Part shown: positions 25,613 through 39,200 of the stretch, piece by piece
How positions within the stretch are numbered: the first letter of the stretch is position 1
How the letters are laid out: each line of letters begins with the position of its first letter
Source of the DNA: Nocardia panacis
GTDB lineage: Bacteria; Actinomycetota; Actinomycetes; Mycobacteriales; Mycobacteriaceae
Length of the DNA stretch: 64,000 bases
Direction of reading: 5' to 3'
NCBI RefSeq assembly: GCF_003598715.1
Contig: NZ_QZFU01000029.1
Coordinates: 124,001 to 188,000, forward strand
Made by a program: the position numbers and the translations under genes
The notes under the pieces: generated by a model
The model's database searches: none
Seen by the model: only the letters and a program-made list of their open reading frames with translations
Told to the model about the DNA's origin: nothing

Positions 25613-26140
25613 GTGGTACAGGAGCCGAGTCGTTCGGAACTGATCGATGTCATCGAATCGTTCCAGGAGACTATGACCTCGATCGCGCGCGCCCAGCAGC
25701 AGCAGGCCCAGTTGACCGCTACCGCGCACGCGGCACAGCGCAGGGTGACGGTCGTGGTCAATGCCAAAGGCATCGTCATCGAGACCCGATTCACCGAGGA
25801 CATCACCGAACTCACCCCGCAGGAACTCGCCACCGCGGTGACCGCCGCCGCTCAGGACGCGGCCAAGCAGGTCGATGGCAAGACCAAGGAAATCATCGAT
25901 GGCCTGCAGGCCGAACAGGCGCGGCTGCCGAAGATGTCGGATTTCCTCGAAGGGTTACCCGATTTCGAGAAGATGGTGCCGCAACCGCCCGAGGTCTCTC
26001 TCGCGCCACCGTCGCGCCGCCGCGACGGGATAGCCGACGAGGTCGACGAAAAGGCGCCCAAGCCAATGAAATTCGACAATGTCGTGCCGGTCGATCACGA
26101 GCAGTCGAACCGCAATGGCGTAGCCCGCTCGGGCTGGTAG
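25613..26140 (+). CDS. YbaB/EbfC-fold protein, cassette 3
   Basis: 175 residues, GTG start with AGGAG at 25602-25606. Same build as the proteins at 11408 and 12329: N-terminal Q-rich helix (TSIARAQQQQAQLTATAHA), core VTVVVNAKGIVIETRF, helix with AVTAAAQDAAKQ, then AEQARLPKMSDFLEGLPDF and a longer charged tail ending in ARSGW. The stop lies 24 nt before the giant gene. The repeated pairing of YbaB-like and CpnT-like genes suggests a dedicated partner for export or folding, by analogy with EspL-type proteins; that is inference. Confidence 0.82.
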   Translation: MVQEPSRSELIDVIESFQETMTSIARAQQQQAQLTATAHAAQRRVTVVVNAKGIVIETRFTEDITELTPQELATAVTAAAQDAAKQVDGKTKEIIDGLQAEQARLPKMSDFLEGLPDFEKMVPQPPEVSLAPPSRRRDGIADEVDEKAPKPMKFDNVVPVDHEQSNRNGVARSGW

Positions 26141-26164
26141 TCCCGGCGCGCTGCGAGAACTCCA

Positions 26165-27200
26165 ATGACCAACTGGCTCACCGTCGCTCAGGATTTCCCC
26201 GGTATGGGGTTGATCTTGACATGGCTGAATTTCGGGGCGACGTACCCCGATGGTGAAGAAGAGGTCATGTGGCGTGTCGCCAAGGAGTTCGAAGCATATG
26301 GCAATGAGCTGCGTGATAGTCACCAGGATGAGTTCCGCAAACACATAGCCGCGACGATCGATGCCTATGACGTGGGCAGCGGCGGCGAGGCCATGGTGGC
26401 GGATCTCAAATCGGCACTGGACGAGAAGAATCCGGCGTCGTTGCCCGCCCTGGTCAAAGCCATCCATGATCTGGGCGAATACGTGGACGGTTACGGCACC
26501 ACCCTCGAATACGGCAAACTGATGTCGACCGCATTCGCGGTAATGACCGGGCGAGCCATATATTCGCTTCTTTCGAATATATGGAGCAGCCTGATCATTC
26601 CCGGCCTGATCATGATTGGTCGGGCGATTCTGGCGCTCCTCGCCAAGAAGTTAACCCTGCAAATTATGGCGAAAGCGGCTGTCGTCGGCGCCAAGAACGC
26701 GATCGTGCCGTATACCACCAAGATCACCATGAAGACGCTCCTCGGCGAGGGCGTCAAGCACACCGGTCGCACCTTCGCCAAGGTCGTCATTCAGGGGGCG
26801 GCCAAGGCGGGTCTGCACGGCGCCTTGCTGGATATCGGAATCCAAGCAGCGCAGGGCCTCGCGGGACATCGCGACAACTACGACTTCTTGCAGACCGCAC
26901 GCACCTTCTCCGACTGGGCGGCAGGTGGCGTGATCGGCACACCCGTCTCCCTCGGCCTCACCCGCGCCATCCGCGCCTTCGACCGGGAGGCAGGCGAGCT
27001 GTTCTTCCCGCGAGTGCCACCGGGCGCGGAGCGATTCGCGATCGCGGTCGTCGGCGGAGCCGCCAGCGTGCCGGGCATGATGGCCTCGGGGACGGTGTGG
27101 ACGTGGGTCACCGAGGACAAGTTCAAGGTCGACTTCAATATGCAGATGTTGGCCGCCGGCGTCGGGATGGGGGCACTCGGATCATTTGGTCATCACGGTC
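26165..27200 (+). other. CpnT/WXG100-like N-terminal domain of the giant protein
   Basis: Residues 1-~345. It aligns with the N-termini of effectors 1 and 2: a first helix with W-L-N-F-G-A-T-Y-P-D-G-E-E-E-V-M-W (against GSAWPLGDEDKMW), a helical bundle, a hydrophobic stretch (residues ~127-165, SSLIIPGLIMIGRAILALLA), then a second Gly/Ala-rich hydrophobic region (~280-345). This is the part that would be recognised by a type VII system. Confidence 0.75.
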
Positions 27201-30200
27201 CCAAGGGGCCTGCCCTGCGGCAGCATGCGCTCGGCACCGGTGGCGCCGAGCCGCCACCGGCTTCGCGCGCGACCGGGACCGGGACCATGGCTCCGGAGCG
27301 CGGTGGCGCGACCGAATACACCGGCCCGCGCAAGTGGGTGGAGGCGGACAGCAATGCGGGTGGCGGCGGAACTCAGCAGGCAGCGGCGAATGCCGGTGCG
27401 CAAGGTTCGCATGCGGCAGGAAATGCCGGCTCGTCAGGCACGCATAGCGCCTCAGGCAACGGAACCGGATCGACTTCGACCTCTCCCGCCCACAGCGACG
27501 GCAGTGGTGCAAAACCCCAAGTCCCCGTATCGCGCGAGACTGGATCATCGGAAACGCAAGGCACACAGCAGAATTCGACTGCTCAGACACCTCAGCAGAA
27601 TGTCGCGCCCGTCCCGGAGCTCAGCGCCACGTCCGCTCCGCAGCACACCGCGACCGGAACCACGTCGCCGACGGCCACCGAGGCGGGCAAACCCGTCGGC
27701 GCAAATGGCTCGCCGCAGGAATCTAGTAGCAAGACAACGGGTTCCGGTGCGCAAGCCGATCCCGGTGGGAAACAAGGATCGGGCGCTTCGACAAGTGGTG
27801 ATGGCAAGTCGGCGTCAGGTTCGGCGAACGCTCAAGGGCGTGCCAGTGATCCTGCCAGTCAATCCGGCAGGGGCAGTTCACAATCCAGTGGAAGTGCGCC
27901 GAGGGCAGGTGCCGAGGGGGCCGGTTCGTCGGGTGCCGCGTCCAGGCCGATAGTAGAGGCAGGCGCGAAGGAAGGCCCCGTTCCACGCGCCGCGGAGGTG
28001 GGCGGGGAAGCCGGTAATCAGCAGGCCCAAGCTCGCGCGGCAGATCCCGATCCGCAGCATGGTGAACGGCCTGGGACGCCAGCGAATGCCGAAGCAGCAA
28101 AGGATAATTCGGCTCGGCCCGAGGGTAAGCGACCCGACGAACCGGACGGGAACAACTCCGGCGACGGCGACAACCCGCGCGGGCCTTCCGAGGAAGGGCA
28201 GCGGAAATCGGCAGAGGAGAGGTCGTCGCGGTCGCAGGACAAGCCGGAACAGCCGGGGGCGGATGTCGCGCCGTCCGTTCCGGATACTCGTAGCGCTGAA
28301 GGTCGTGCTGCGGGTGAGGGACGCGGCGCCGCTGGCACCGGTGAGGGACGTGGTGCTGCTGAGGGCCGTGAAGGTCGTGGTGGCACCGGTGAAGGACCGC
28401 GCGAGGCGAAGACCGGATCCGCGAGTCCGAAGCCGATGGCTGACGGCTCGGAGAATCATCCTCGCACGGAAGAGAATTCGGGCTCGCGCGGTGCCGGCGA
28501 TGCCAAGGAGAGCGGTAGGGCAAGCAGCGGCAAGGAGGCAGGCGGTAGGGAAAGTGCCACCGGTGCCGGTGCATCCGAGGACAAATCCAAGGCGAACCCG
28601 CTCGATGGGAAGCCCAAGGAGACCGCGCCAGGTGAGCCCGGACGTGCACGGGCGAACGACGGCAAACAGGCAGGCGCGGGCGGACCGAAGGCGGAGGATG
28701 GCCGTGCGGGCGCCGCCCCGGAGGAAGGCGAATCTGGTTCGGCCGCAAGCAATTCCAATCGCGCCAACGCCGACTCGGATGGGTCGGGTGCGGCGCAGGC
28801 GGGCGCGGGCGAGTCGACAGTGCCTCCGGCCGGCGAGCGGGGCGAGGCTGCCGATGGCTCGGGCACGCCGCCGACGAGGCCGGAAGAACAACCCCCGAAT
28901 CGCGGGACGCTGATGTCGGGTCGTCCGCCCAGCGCGGCCGAGCGGCAGGTGTTGGCGGATGCGACCAGGGCATTCGACGAGATTCGGAAAGTACAGGGCA
29001 CGAGTGTCGTCGGGAGGATCCGGCGCAATCTGACCAGCCGTCTGCGCGGTGTCTTCGATCTGCTCGTCAGTCGGATGCACGGCGTGCAGTTCGAGCGTTT
29101 CACCGGCAGCCCCGATCCGAACCCCTCCGATCCGCGCAGTAGCCCTACGCCTGCGGGCCGCGAAGTCTTGGATGCCGCCTATGCGCAGGCCCCCGATATG
29201 GTGGCACCGCGGACCAGGGCGGAACGCAAGAACAGCAAGCCCGTGACCATTCTGCTGCACCAGCAGAGCGAGGGGCGCCGCCGATATGACGGATCCCCTG
29301 GCGAACCGGTGAGTCGCCTGAATGTGATCCACTACTTGGGATTGGAAGTCGAGCACAAAGGGGGCATCACACGGACCCACCGGGTCTACGAGATCGATGG
29401 TGTGCGGGCGCGGCTGCTCGGCGAGGGCCATCCACGAGACGCCACCGGTGAGCCCTGGTTCGAGATCGACGGGCCGCCCTTTTACCTGGCATTGAGCGAA
29501 CTCACGGGATCCCAGCACAGTTCGGTGATTCGTGTCGATGCTGTGATGTGGCGCGAGGGCCGCGCGTTGCGAACCGGTCGCGATCTCGGTACACCGCAGC
29601 TTCCCATTCCCGCCGAGGACCGACCGCGCCTCGGTCCGGATTCCGGTGCGCCGGGGTCGGGTCGTGGTGGTTCTGGTGCCGACGGTGGTGCGCCTGGTTC
29701 GGATACCTCGTCGGGTCGTAGTGGTTCGGGTGCCGATCATCGTGCGCCCGGTCCGGATACGTCGCCGGGGTCGGACCGTAGTGGTTCTGGCGCTGATCGT
29801 GGTGCGTCTGGTTCGGATACCTCGGGGTCGGATCGCGGTGGCTCCGGTGCCGATCATCCTGTGCCAGGCCCGGATACCCCGCCGACATCGGATCGCGGTG
29901 CGCCGCCGCCGGTGCACAGCCCGGCACCGGAAGAGGCGAACAGCGGTGCGTCGGGACGGGATTCGGGTCCGCATCCGGATGCCGGTCCGCCTGTCAACCA
30001 CACCACCACAGGTGAGCCGATCTACGAGATCAATGGCAACCGGGTGACGAGCGCGGGGTTGGATGCCAACGGGCGCCCGCAGTTCTACACCGTCGATGGA
30101 ACGGTGCATACCCTCGATCAACTCCGTGCGGGCGAGCACGGTGCGCACTCCGCGCGTGCGGAGCGTCAGGTGGCTCAGTTGGAGCGCGCGCAAGAGCGAG

Positions 30201-33200
30201 TTCAGCGAATTCGGGCGTTGGAGCAGGAAGTCGATGAGCTGTACCGCAAGCAGGTCGCGGCGCAGCAGGAGCTGAAAACGACTCGGGACAAGTCCAAAGC
30301 CGCGCTGCGGACGATGTTCCGCTACAAAAAAGCCCGCGCGCTGGCCGATCTCGCGAACGAGATCGAGGGCTCCAAAATCCCGATGCTGCAAACACGTACG
30401 CGCCGGATCGCGGCTGCCATCGCGGATCTGCGGTTGGAAGGGCTCGAGGAACATGCGCAGCGCAGTGCCGAGTCCGATACCGCGCTACGGTCCAACGCCG
30501 CGAACAGTTTCGGCGTGGACGCGCAGCGAGTCCGCGATGATGTGCACAGTGCTTCGACGATCCCCTTCTACGAGCACGCGCTCGCCGAACTCGCGCAAGA
30601 GGCGAACAAACCCGGTCCGGAAGTACGTGCGCTGCAACAGCGAGTACAGGACCTGAGACAGCGACTGACACAGCTGACCCTCTCCGCGTCGAATCGGGCG
30701 CACAGGATGTCCGGCATTCCCCTCGATGAGGCCATGAATCGTGCCCTCGGTCCCACCGGTGCCAGGAATGCGGCCTTGCTGCGCGAGCAGATCGCGGCCG
30801 CGCGGGAGCTGCTGCCGCAGGCCGAGACCCTGGACCGCGATCGTCGAACCTCCGACCGCGCGGCGCTGGAGCAGCGACTCGCCGAAGCCGTCGCCGCTCG
30901 CAACCGGCTCAACGATCTGTATGCCGCAGCCGGTGTGCCGCCGGATATGGGCGCGGTCATCGCCCGAACACTGACCATGCGGATGGATCAGCACGAAGCG
31001 CTCACGGCCGATATCGCCGAACGTCAGGCGCGGCTGCGGAAGATGAAGGCGCTCGGCGCCCGCCCGCTTACCGATCGGGTCGGTGTCGTGCCCGGTGAAA
31101 TGAGTCCGAAGGGCAAATACCGAAGCGAACAGATCATTGTCGTGGGGCAGGAGGGCACCAAGCCGTCCGAATATGAGCGCGTATTCCGGCAGCTGTTCGG
31201 CGAGGACGCCGATCGGATGTTGCGCGAAGCGAGGAAGCGCAGGCCTGAACGCCCGATCTTCTACATGGAGGTCGACCCGGTCGAACCCGGTGCATCGACA
31301 CCCGAGGCACCGAAACCGGACGCATCGAAACCGGACGCATCGAAACCGGACGCGCCCAAACCCGCCGAGCGCACACCCGCTCCGCAATTCCAGGGTTCCG
31401 TTCGGGTGTCTCGTGGTCCGTCCGGTGAGTTGATCATGACTCCGGTGCCCACCGAGGAAGGACCGGTCCAGGGTGCCGACCCGGTTCGGGTGTCTCATGG
31501 TCCGTCGGGTGAGCTGGTCACAACTCCGGCGACCACCACGGGCGGGCCGGAAGCCACCGCGCCGCGACCACAGACCCCGGCAGGCGCCGAATATCAAGCG
31601 GCCTTCATCCCGCAGCGGATGACGCCGCTGTTCACCCGCGTGGGCGAACTCATTCGCGACTGGCCCGAAAGACCGCAGCTCTCGGCGGAACTCGAATTCC
31701 GCTTCTTGTTCGGTGAGATCGAGCGCAGCACCGGTGCGCCGCCGATCGCGGTCTCGGCGCGAATCGATGAGTCGACACCCGGCTATCCGACACTGCGTGT
31801 GGCAATGACGACCGCCGACGGGACACTTCGCGTTACCCACATCGAGATGCGGGAAGCGGACTGTATCGGGAAGGGGTTCACTTCCCTCAGGGAAGTCCAT
31901 GGCGAGGACATCCTGCCCGTGGTCGAGAATCAACCGAATCGACCTGCTGGACAACCCATGTCCTTTGTCACCGAGGCGATCGGCGGGGCGGGTCAGCGCT
32001 ACGTGGCCACCGAAGCCGGGTCCCAGCGGCGGCACACGGTCGACGGTTTGGTCGCGGCGGGGGAACAGGCCGGCGGCCGAGTGGTGAGCATGCTCGTGGT
32101 CGAGGTCCATGCCGAGGGCGGGCACGCCTACGTCATGACCTATCACGGGCCGGTGGTGCGCGATGGTGAAGTGATCGAAGGCGCGCACCTCATCACCGTC
32201 GACGGCAGGCGTGTCGAGTACCACCAGACCGATGATTTCAACGGAACCTTCTTTCTGGAGAACACGACGACCCGCGTTTCCTTCAGGGATCTTGTGGGTG
32301 GACATCCCGAGCCGAAGGACGCCAGGGTCTTCGGTTTCGTCGGCGATGAGAAGAATGTGCCGATGCCGGGAGCCGACCAGCACGCGCCGCCGCTGGATGC
32401 GGATCTTCCGGTCCGCGGCCGGGCTTCGGGTGGGGTAGAGCTCCGCGATCCCATGCGCGATATCGGTGAGCAGCTCGAGCGCGTCGCGTCCACACCGCAC
32501 CCGACGCCACCGGTGCGTCCCTCGGCGGCGGAAGCCCGTTATCTGACAGAACTATTCGAACGTCTCGGGCTCGCGGGCAATGGCGAGGTGCTGCCGCGCC
32601 TGCATGATCCACTCGGCTCGATCGCCGATATCGCCCACAACGCGGTGGCCAATGGTGAACCGGGGCGGCCACTGAGCTATCCGCAGGATTTCGCGCTGCC
32701 GTCCGATGTCTATTCCGCCGCCCGACAACCGGGTGCCCGCCTATCCATGATCGCGCCCCGTCTGGCGGAGTCTGTCTCCGCGCTGCCGGGGCCACGAGTC
32801 GAAACAATGCCGACGAGACGGAATCGGCTGATGCGGGCACTTGGTATCTCGTCGGCGGATATCGCGCCGGATCGGTTCGCGCAAACCCTTGTCGTAGAGC
32901 GGTATCGCACCTTCTTGCGGGCCGCGGCGGTGGAGAAACTGCATCGGTTGATCGTCGAGGAGCGGACCCACCCGGACGCGCCGCAACGCGCTGCGCGGGC
33001 GGTCCGGGATCAGGCCGTCTGGCTTCGCGCACTCGGCATCAGCGAAGCCGATGTGCATCCCGACAACTATGTCGGCACCCGCGCACGGCTGCATGCGGAG
33101 GTGCTCGCCCGCGCGGAGGCATTGGATCTACTGGTCGATGCGGTGGAAACCAGCAACCGGGCACCATCCGAGCGTGCGGGAACGGTGACCGTCGAGCTCA

Positions 33201-36200
33201 CCTTCGATCCCGATGTGCCGGGGATGAAGCTGGATCTGGTGCCGGGCAAGAACGGCAGTTGGGAACCCCGACCCGCGTCGCGTCGGCTGGGGCTGGAAGT
33301 CGCCGAGCGCACGCCGGTTGATGAATCACAGTGGAGCGCAGCCAAAAAGGCGTTCATGGAGCGCTGGCACAAGATCTTCCCGCCGCGCGTGCGGGAAGGC
33401 GCCGCAGTCCCCGTCGATCAGTGGACCGTTGTCAGTGCCGACCTGCACGCCGCGGCCGAAGCCGGACGTCCGGTCGACCCCGGACATCGGCCTGCCGCCA
33501 AATATGAAGCACATCCGGTGGAGTTGGAGTCGGCCCACGAAGTCTCGGTGGCCGATTCGGTAGTCGACACCGCCGACCGGAAGCGGCGCAGCGTGGAAGA
33601 GGAGTTGACCCGCGCCGCGGGGCCGATTCAGGCAAAGCTGCCGGATTTCACCGAGCCAACGCTGGAACGTGCTGCCGAGGAAGCGCGCCACCGAGCGCTG
33701 CGGCGCTTGGGCGTGCTCGACGAGCTCGCGGAGGCGGGTGGCCGATTCCTCGAGGGAATCGCGGAGTTCACCCCGGCCCACGAGGAGCGATGGCGCGAAC
33801 TGATGCACGAATATGCCGATCATCTGGCGGTATTCGACTTGGATTATGTGCCCATCGGTGGTTTCGCGCGGACGCTCGAAGGTCTGCGCGCCGAGACGTT
33901 CGACGGACTCGAAAAAGTCGATCGGTTTATTGATAAGATTGCCGAATATCGCACCACTACAAAGGAATTCAACAATGCGGTGGCCGAGCGTGCCCGAATC
34001 GCGGGCGATGAATACCTGGAGTCGCTCGGTGCGGGCACCCTGCTCGAGACATCCACGCTCGCGGCGACATTCGGCGATCCGCCGAGCCGCCTGGTCATTG
34101 TGGGCCATCCCGGCGACGGCGACCGAATCCTGCGCGAGGTCATGGCCGATCCGCGCAATCACGCGCTGACGGCGGTTCAGTATCACGAGCTGCGATTCGA
34201 TGACGCGGGCAATATCACCGGCGCCGACGTCACGACCCACGAGGTGCGGCACTACTCGGGGCGGGTTCAGGACCGCGTGCTCGAGGTGACCGTGGTGCGG
34301 GACGAGAACGGCGCCCGGTTGCTACCCGATGCCGCGCTCTCCAAGGCGGGAGGCCAGGATTCATATCCGCATCCGGCTACCCGATTGCGGGAGTTGATGA
34401 ATCACCTGGAGGTGACCGAAGCCCAGCTCGAAGGCTCGCGCCGCGAGGCGACCCTGTCGCGGTTGCGTGTCGAAAATGCCTTGCGCGCCTTGCGGATCGA
34501 GGCGGCGGCGGATCGACTCCGCGGCCGATATCTGACCGAATATCACCGGGCGCTACAGGACCTCGCCCACGAACTCGGCATCACCGAACAGGTGTCGCCC
34601 GAGATCCTGGAAGATCTGCACAATGCGATCGAGCGGCACAAGCAGCGATATCCGGAATCGGCCCCGCTGATCGAGGCGATCACCGCGCAGTTCCGGCGGG
34701 TGCCCGAAGTGCTCAATTGGCGCCCGGCGGAAGGCCGCCAGGCCCGCATCCACGATCCCGAAGCCGTCGATCAAATCGCGCGAATCATCAAGGATATTCC
34801 GCGATTCCGCAGCGATCTCGCCGAATACCGCAAGCAGATGGGCGAATACGGTGTGCCGGAATCCGATCTCATGGGCAGCCGGGTGGACGAGTCGCACCGA
34901 TTGGGTGACTATGAACAGGCCCGACCGGACGAACTCATCGATCTGCTCGAGCGGGACCGGGCCGAAGTCGCCGCCGAGGCCGAGCGGATCGCCGCCCTGG
35001 AGCAACTGCTGAGCCGCGACCACGGCGTACCGGAGGCGCTGCGCGACTTCAGCGATCTGCACGGGCACCAGGTGACCGAGCAGGTCCCGAAATCCGAGCC
35101 GCGCCGACTCAGAGGATGGCTTTGGCAGGAGATCAAATCGTTCCTCGGTATCGAGGAGACCGCACCCGTGGTCGCGAAGGATGGGCTTTCCGCGAACGGC
35201 CACCTGGTGCAGGGTCTGATCGAACTGGAGACCGGTGGCCACAGCGCGACGGCATTGGTCACCGTCGAATGGCGCAATCCGAATATCTACAAGGTCGACG
35301 GCGATATCTTCGTCCTGCACAAGAACGGGAAGACACAGGGCGGTCAGGACAAGTTCCTGGTGCGCTACCGTGATCCGGAGACCGGTGCTACCAAACTGTC
35401 CTCCGTGGTGCTCGACGGGTGGAACAACGGCGAACCGCAATTCCGTTTCGAGGACGCCTCCGCCGGCGACCCGACCCGGCCACCCAAGCGATACACACTG
35501 TCGGATCTGTTCGGCGGCACCGTCGAGGATACGGTCGCGACCTGGGCCGAATTCCGGCGCGACGGTGCACGGGTGCATTTGGATGAGCACACCGATCCGA
35601 CCGCGCCGCAACCGGATTCCGAGATGCGTATCGGGCGCAGTGAGCGCGCCGCCGTGCCGGAATGGCCGTCGGAGCTCGCCCGTCGGCTCGACGAGATTCG
35701 CTACTCATCCGATAGTGATCCGCCACCGGGCATCGAAAAATATGTGGACGCTCTTGTGCATCGACTCTCCTTGGGTGATGCATTGCGCAACAAGGGAAAT
35801 CCGCTCGATTTGCTTGCGGCTCTGGCACGGGACGCGTACGAACGCGACCTCATAACCGGCCCCGAGGATCTTGGCAGGCCTCTCGAGCCAAGGGAATCCG
35901 GCACCGGATCGCGTGTCCAGACCGCGCGCGAGGCACGCGACGAACTTGCCCGCCGACTCGGCATGCCGGAAGTCCCGGCGGATCGAATGGAAGAGAGCGT
36001 CGCCTATGAGTTGCGACGAATACTGCTGCGGGCGGCGGCGATCGAAGAGCTCAACCGTCTGCACACGCGGCCGAACGAGGTGGTCGAGGGTGTCGAAGAT
36101 GTCCCCGCGCACATCGAAATGTGGGCCGAGGCGCTCGGTGTCGACCTGGAGCAACTGAAGGCGAACCCGGCCAGGGTGATCGAAGGGTTGCGGTACCAGG

Positions 36201-39200
36201 GGCTGGAGCGCGCTCGCGCGGTAGCCCATTGGGCCGAGTTGACCGAGGCCGCCGCGAGCGGCCGGAATCGGCTCGAGGTCACCATTGTCGATGGACGGCG
36301 CAATCTCGCGTATATGGTGCCTGTCGAGGTGAGTGTCGCGCCGGATGGATCCATACGGCACACGCTGGTCAAGCGCCTCGCTGTGCCGCACGACCCCGCC
36401 AGACCTGCCGGGCCGGGTGTGGAGGAGCGGGTCGGCTACTTCGCGGGTGAAGCGGCGGTTCCCGAAACCGCAGGCGGCGCCGGGGAACATGGGCCATTCG
36501 ACATATCCGGTTCTACAGCCTACGAACCCTCTCCTGCGGCGCGCGGTGAACATACCCGGCTCATCGCGGAACTCGAGGAGGCAAATGCCCGGTGCGCCGT
36601 CGTCGACGGGTTGCTCGACACCGCGTTCAACAACGAGGGTCTGCGCTACGAGCCCGGCCTCCGGGATATTTCCGGGTTGCTCCGAGTTGCTCGCCACCGC
36701 ATTCTGCTGCGGTTCGGCAAGCTCCGATCCCTTGTCGAAGCCGCGCAACATTTTTACTCCGAGCACGGCCAGATCACCATGCGGACTCTCGTCTCCGGTG
36801 ACGTTCCCCGCCTGCCCGAGGAAGCCCGGAATCGGCGCCGTCACGGGGTGCAACATTTCCTGTACACGCTGCTCGAGATGGATCACCGAGTTGGCTACAA
36901 AGGCCGGGTTCAGGTCACGCCGGATGATATCGCCCACTACGCCGACAAATACGGCAACAACGTCGCCGGTGGATACGGTGCCCTGCGACGAGCCGCGCAG
37001 CTGCACGGCGATGCCGAGCAGCATCGCGCGAACGTGCTCAGCGCGATTGCGCGCCGGGCGAGCAGGGACTTCGCCGAGACGCTCGGCGCCGATGCAGGTA
37101 TCACGCCAGGGGGTGGGGAGCAAGCCGTCATTCACCTGCGTGGCGCTGAAGGCCAGGTTGCCAGAGTAGGCGATCGGCTGCTCGTGTTCGATGACAACGG
37201 GCAGCACGATGTGGTGCTGGCTGATGCGCTGGCCGATCCGCGCAATGCCGATATCGCCGCCGCTGTCGGTCGCGGCGATCTCAGGCTCGAGCGATTCTCC
37301 GCGAAATCCGATCTCGACGGCCGGGTGCAGATCGATCATCTCGAATCCGCCGACGTGCGCCATATCAAAACGACTACGCCCGATGGCCGTCCGCTGGATA
37401 TCACTGCTATCCGCAATGAGATCGGCGACTGGCGTGTGATTCCGACTTCGGAGTGGTCGGAACGCGGGGATATGAATGCGCCCGCCATGCCGTCGCGTGC
37501 GCGCGTCGAGCAGGCGGCCGACCGATTGGGCCTGCGTGACCTGCTCACGAAGCCTCACAAACTGGCCGAGGCGCTGGCCAGGAAAAACGCGGAAAACGGC
37601 CTGCTCGCCCTGAAAGCCGAGGCGATCAACGATCGGCTCAGGATGTATCTGGACATCGCGGAACGCCATCGTGATCGCGCGGCCCTGTTGGAGAAGCTGG
37701 GTATCGCGAAAGACCTTCCGCTGCAGGAGATGGCGCAGGCACTGGTCGAGAAGCGCGGTGAGATAGATGAATTGAAGGCCGCGGGCAACTTCATGCCTGT
37801 GGATCGCATAGAGAAATTGGTGGCCGAGTTGTCCTCGCCTACCGCGCCTATCAGGGAGGTCGAGGCTCGGGTACCGCAGATCTGGTCCGACTCGGTGGCA
37901 CATCTCGAGCAGGTGATCCGCGATGTCGGCCGGTTCGAAGCCGATGTGCACGGCTATGGCAGGTCTGATGTGCCCCGGTCACAGGCCGACAACCTGTGGC
38001 AGCGCCTGACCGGCACCGACCGCGCCGGCGTGACCCAATTGGAGAATCGGCGTATCCATGAGGGCACAGCCGATCTGCGCGAGCTGGGCTTTCTTTCGGA
38101 GGAGCATCTGGACCGGGCCATTACCGAACTCCGCGCGGAACTCGCGCGGGTGGCCGAGGATATCGACGTGCTCCGCCGGACGGCGACGATGAACAAGTGC
38201 GTATTCGAAGCAATCGCCCGCACAAACGAATTCCAGAACACCGGCCTCGACCTACCCGAATTCGACATCCTCGATCCGGCGGGAGTCCCGCTCTCCCGCA
38301 TTCTGGAAATTACGAAGGGTGTCCACCCGGACGAGTTCACGCCCGCGCACGGCACTTCCGCGCACGCGAAGATCATCGAAGCGATCATGGAGAAAGATGG
38401 TGCGGAGCCGAGCGGAGTAGGCGCTACCGCATGGATTTTCGATCTGCGCCGGTCCACCGGCCACCATATGTCCACGCTCACCCCATTGGGCGGCAAGCGG
38501 GCCAATGTGGACGGCAAGCTGGTGACCTGGCTCAGCGGTGATCGGTTCCGCACCGACACCGGCGAGGTCAAAACCTACGCCGAACTCACCAACAGCACAC
38601 CCGAGGATATCGCCGGAACCTGGGCCATGGGCTGGAAGGGCACTGAGCACTTCCAAATCGAGGGCGGGGAAGAGTTCGGCGCGCTCCTGGACCCGAATAC
38701 CAGGTTCGGTGCGAGCGGGGATCCGCTGAATCGCATGATGCAGGATTTCGCGAAGCGGCAGACCGGCACCGACCCGCCGCATGTGGTGCGGTATGCGGAA
38801 CAGATCGCTCGCGCGCTCGGTATCGACACTCTGCGTGAGCCGGTCCGCGGTCGGGTATTGCTGGTGCTCGCGGATATCGCGTCCGATGCCAGGAACCGTT
38901 CGGCTCGCCCGATCGATCTCGATACTTTCTATCCGAGAAGGACATACGACGCGGGCTCCGCGCCGAATGTTCAAACCGTGGAGCGGTTGCGTGACGAACT
39001 CGCGGGCCAGTTGGCTCATTCCGATGTCGAGGCCGACGGGCCTGCGGCGAAGATGGCCGAAGGCATGCGTCGGACGTTGCTGCGCGCGGGATTCATCGAA
39101 CTGCTCGATGAGGTAGTCACCGCGCGGGAAAAGGATCTCGCCGCAGCCGAGCAAGCTACCGGCCCGCAGGCCGAAGAGTTGAGGCGCCGCGCCGAACAAT

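Noticed and set aside
38190..38670. Calling the Cys/His domains proven cysteine proteases or glutamine deamidases
   Set aside because: Only the Cys, the GGH strand and the order of elements are visible; the third residue and substrate cannot be read, so I limit the call to papain-like as an inference.
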